From Caldilineaceae bacterium (GTDB lineage: Bacteria; Chloroflexota; Anaerolineae; Caldilineales; Caldilineaceae), in the NCBI GenBank assembly GCA_015494005.1, contig WGCB01000067.1, positions 1 to 6,962 on the forward strand: a stretch of 6,962 nucleotides of DNA, written 5' to 3'. The position numbers were made by a program, and so were the translations under genes. The notes beneath the pieces are model-generated. The model did no database searches. It was not told the DNA's origin and saw nothing but the letters and a program-made list of their open reading frames with translations. Position 1 is the stretch's first letter; each line of letters begins with the position of its first letter. Shown here in pieces: positions 5,286 to 6,962 of this stretch.

Positions 5286-5298
5286 AAAGGACAGGGAG
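5286..5298 (+). promoter_or_regulatory. Ribosome binding site of the flavoenzyme gene
   Basis: AAAGGA (5286-5291) lies 9 nt before ATG 5301. A second purine run, AGGGAG (5293-5298), is too close to act alone. The pair supports ATG 5301, where the FAD-binding strand begins, over the longer in-frame extension to 5124. Confidence 0.55.
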
Positions 5299-5300
5299 CC

Positions 5301-6668
5301 ATGAGCAGACCCATCGTCATCATCGGCGGAGACGCGGCAGGGATGAGCGCGGCCAGCAAGGCCAAGCGGCTGAAACCGGACCTGGAGGTGATCGTCTTCG
5401 AGCGAGACCAGCACATCAGCTACGCTGCCTGTGGCATGCCCTACTGGCTGGGCGGCGTCATCGACTCGGACGAGAAGCTCAAGGCCCTGCCCCTGGAGGT
5501 GGCCCGAAAGAAACGGGGCATCGACGTGCGCATCCGCCACGAGGTCACCGCCATCGACCTGGCCAGCAAGAGCGTCCAGGTCACGAACCTGGAGACGGGC
5601 GAATCCTTCGCCCAGCCCTACGACAAGCTCCTCATCGCCACCGGCGCTTCCGCAGTGAAGCCTCCCATCCCCGGCCTGGACCTGCCCGGCGTCTTCACCC
5701 TGCGCTCCCTCACCGACGCCCAGCGCATCCACGCCTACATGGAGCGCACCCAGCCCCGCCGGGCCGTGGTCATCGGCGCGGGCTACATCGGCCTGGAGAT
5801 GGCCGAGGCCATGCGGGATCGGCAGATGGAGACCACGGTGGTGGAGATGCTGCCCCACATCATGCCCAACTTCGATCCGGACATGGTGGGGGAGGTGGCG
5901 GAGCACCTGGCCGAGAAGGGGGTGAAGGTCCTGGTGGAGACCCGGGTGACCGGGGTGCAGCAGGCCGGGGATCACCTGGAGGTGGCCACCAGCGCCAGCC
6001 CGGAGCCCATCCCCGCGGACATGGTCATCGTCTCCACCGGCGTGCGACCCAACGTGGCACTGGCCCGGGATGCGGGCATCCGCCTTGGGGAGACGGGCGC
6101 CATCTGGGTGGACAAGCAGCTGCGCACCAGCGCGCCGGACGTCTTCGCGGCCGGGGACTGCGTGGAGTACTACCATCGGGTCCTGGAGCGAAACGTCTGG
6201 ATCCCTCTGGCCCCCTCGGCCAACAAGGGCGGGCGCATCGCCGGGGAGAACATGGTGGGCGGCCAGGTGGAGTTCCCGGGCATCCTGGGCACGGCCATCG
6301 TCAAGGTCTTCGACGACACCATGGCCCTCACCGGCGTCACCGAACGCCAGGCCCAGGAGAACGAGGCCCTCTTCGGGCCCGTGGCCAGCGTGGTGATCAC
6401 CGACCGGGACCGGGCCGGCTACTACCCTGGCGCCCAGCCCATCCGGGTGAAGATCGTCTTCCAGCAGCAGGGCGGCCGCATCCTGGGGGCCCAGATCGTG
6501 AGCCGGGGCATGGCCGGCAAGCGCATCGACACCTTCGTGGCGGCCATCACCGCCCGGATGACCCTGGCCGAGTTCGCCATGCTGGATCTGGCCTACGCGC
6601 CGCCCTTCTCACCGGTCTACGATCCGGTGCTGGTGGCGGCCAACGTGGGTTTGAAGAAGGTGAAGTGA
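5301..6668 (+). CDS. CoA-disulfide reductase / NADH oxidase-family flavoprotein, 455 aa
   Basis: Cytoplasmic FAD-dependent pyridine nucleotide-disulfide oxidoreductase of the single-cysteine class. Such enzymes reduce CoA disulfide, polysulfide or O2 with NAD(P)H. Visible in order: FAD-binding GGDAAG at residues 9-14; the redox cysteine Cys44 in YAACGMPYWLGG; the ATG motif at 113-115; NAD(P)-binding GAGYIG at 159-164, with Glu182 ending the next strand, which favours NADH; and the second FAD motif FAAGDC at 282-287. The C-terminal dimerisation domain has Tyr374 (YYPG) and Tyr432 (YAPPFSPVYDP). From memory, catalytic Tyr361 and Tyr419 of the S. aureus enzyme have the same 58-residue spacing. 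There is one active-site Cys and no CXXXXC pair, so it is not a glutathione- or lipoamide-type reductase. No rhodanese domain is fused. Length is normal for the family. CoA-disulfide reductase is the best guess; NADH oxidase or polysulfide reductase cannot be excluded. Confidence 0.9.
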   Translation: MSRPIVIIGGDAAGMSAASKAKRLKPDLEVIVFERDQHISYAACGMPYWLGGVIDSDEKLKALPLEVARKKRGIDVRIRHEVTAIDLASKSVQVTNLETGESFAQPYDKLLIATGASAVKPPIPGLDLPGVFTLRSLTDAQRIHAYMERTQPRRAVVIGAGYIGLEMAEAMRDRQMETTVVEMLPHIMPNFDPDMVGEVAEHLAEKGVKVLVETRVTGVQQAGDHLEVATSASPEPIPADMVIVSTGVRPNVALARDAGIRLGETGAIWVDKQLRTSAPDVFAAGDCVEYYHRVLERNVWIPLAPSANKGGRIAGENMVGGQVEFPGILGTAIVKVFDDTMALTGVTERQAQENEALFGPVASVVITDRDRAGYYPGAQPIRVKIVFQQQGGRILGAQIVSRGMAGKRIDTFVAAITARMTLAEFAMLDLAYAPPFSPVYDPVLVAANVGLKKVK

Positions 6669-6670
6669 AA

Positions 6671-6687
6671 GCGCAAAGGCCTTGCGC
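6671..6687 (+). repeat. Small hairpin right after the flavoenzyme stop codon
   Basis: GCGCAA (6671-6676) and TTGCGC (6682-6687) are perfect arms with a 5-nt loop, beginning two bases after the stop codon. There is no T-run. It may act as 3' end structure with the terminator 20 nt further on. Confidence 0.4.
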
Positions 6688-6708
6688 CGTTCGATGGGGA
6701 GAGTGATT

Positions 6709-6745
6709 CCAGGGGCGACCAGGAGCGGTTGCCCCTGGTTTTTTT
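6709..6745 (+). terminator. Intrinsic terminator of the flavoenzyme gene
   Basis: CCAGGGGCGACC (6709-6720) pairs with GGTTGCCCCTGG (6727-6738): 12 pairs, one of them G-U, closing a 6-nt loop, followed directly by seven T (6739-6745). This is a textbook Rho-independent terminator 40 nt beyond the stop. The last two T and the next A are also the stop codon (TAA) of the convergent - strand gene. In the - direction the stem is followed by AATCACTC, so it works poorly as a terminator for that gene. Confidence 0.93.
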
Positions 6746-6962
6746 AGCGCCCGTTCCGGCGCAGCCACCAGAGGGATCCCCCGAAGAGGACCGTCCCCAG
6801 CCCGCCCAGGAGCCCCAGCACCAGAAGCATGCCAGGCTCCTGGCCGCGCAGGAGCTGCACCACCTCCTCCCGGATGGGCGGGGAGGTGGGCGTGGCGCCA
6901 GGGGTGGCCGTGGGCCAGGGCGTCCATGTGGGAGTGATGGTGGGAGTGGGCGTCTCCGTGGC
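6744..6962 (-). CDS. C-terminal end of a membrane-anchored surface protein (partial, 72 aa visible)
   Basis: The frame is open from the right edge of the window to TAA at 6746-6744; its start lies outside. The visible 72 residues are a Thr/Pro-rich linker (about 1-28, with TPTPTITPTW and PTATPGATPT), a short amphipathic stretch (REEVVQLLRG, 31-40), a hydrophobic segment (about 44-66, GMLLVLGLLGGLGTVLFGG), then WWLRRNGR. This is a typical type-I C-terminal anchor: linker and missing N-terminal domain outside, positively charged tail inside. No LPXTG sortase motif precedes the helix. Thr-Pro linkers of this style are common in Chloroflexota exported proteins. What the missing part does cannot be told. 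Confidence 0.7.
   Translation of the reverse strand, partial: ATETPTPTITPTWTPWPTATPGATPTSPPIREEVVQLLRGQEPGMLLVLGLLGGLGTVLFGGSLWWLRRNGR

Larger units (their letters stand above)
4973..5300. other. Divergent intergenic region between regulator and flavoenzyme
   Basis: This 328-bp region serves two outward-facing genes. The half nearer the regulator (about 4991-5090) is richer in A/T and holds a good - strand promoter and a weaker + strand candidate. The half nearer the enzyme is GC-rich and holds two short hairpins and the Shine-Dalgarno. An 11-bp dyad, CGGT-GCA-ACCG (5045-5055), overlaps the - strand -35. No small gene is convincing. Confidence 0.6.

Noticed and set aside
5124..5300. N-terminal extension of the flavoenzyme to 5124
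   Set aside because: The FAD-binding beta strand starts directly after ATG 5301, which has a Shine-Dalgarno, and the extension is Pro/Arg/Gly-rich leader sequence containing the two hairpins.
5265..6176. A 303-codon open frame on the - strand inside the flavoenzyme gene
   Set aside because: It is the same antisense effect. The + strand frame has every FAD, NAD and active-site motif, and the antisense product is His/Gly/Leu-rich with no motif.

Overview
This GC-rich window most resembles a Chloroflexota genome, possibly Caldilineae/Litorilinea-like. The suggestion rests on gene content: an AfsR/SARP-type regulator built as BTAD, STAND ATPase and long TPR array, and a Thr-Pro-rich linker before a C-terminal membrane anchor. 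Both are common in that phylum. No ribosomal or other phylogenetic marker is present, so this is an inference.

Layout. Positions 1-523 hold no credible gene. The stretch is strongly purine-biased on the + strand and nearly free of T (7 T in 180 bases at 121-300), and it ends in GC-rich hairpins just downstream of the next gene. Positions 524-1162 (-) encode a small secreted protein of unknown function with a clear signal peptide, a good Shine-Dalgarno and an extended -10 promoter at 1313-1321. The gap 1163-1690 is dense in signals: a 17-bp tandem repeat in the presumed leader, an intrinsic terminator on the - strand (1401-1446), a pair of ACATNNATGT sites forming an inverted repeat (1456-1486), a perfect 14-bp palindrome (1527-1540) overlapping a second extended -10 motif, and a further inverted repeat. 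One reading is a short untranslated RNA of about 130 nt ending at the terminator. The other is that this is only the 3' end of the regulator transcript.

Positions 1691-4972 (-) encode a 1093-residue regulator: N-terminal OmpR-like winged helix, BTAD, NB-ARC/STAND ATPase, and eight TPR-like repeats of exactly 40 residues. It starts at a GTG behind a recognisable promoter. Divergent from it, 5301-6668 (+) encodes a CoA-disulfide reductase/NADH oxidase-type flavoprotein with its active-site Cys44, ended by a textbook intrinsic terminator. The window closes with the C-terminal 72 residues of a convergent - strand surface protein (6744-6962), whose stop codon lies inside the T-run of that terminator.

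How the genes relate. The divergent regulator/flavoenzyme pair shares a 328-bp intergenic region, so the regulator may control the enzyme as well as itself, but nothing in the sequence proves this. The secreted protein has its own promoter and a terminator between it and the regulator, so the two are probably separate transcription units. I saw no CRISPR array, tRNA, rRNA, insertion sequence or attachment site.
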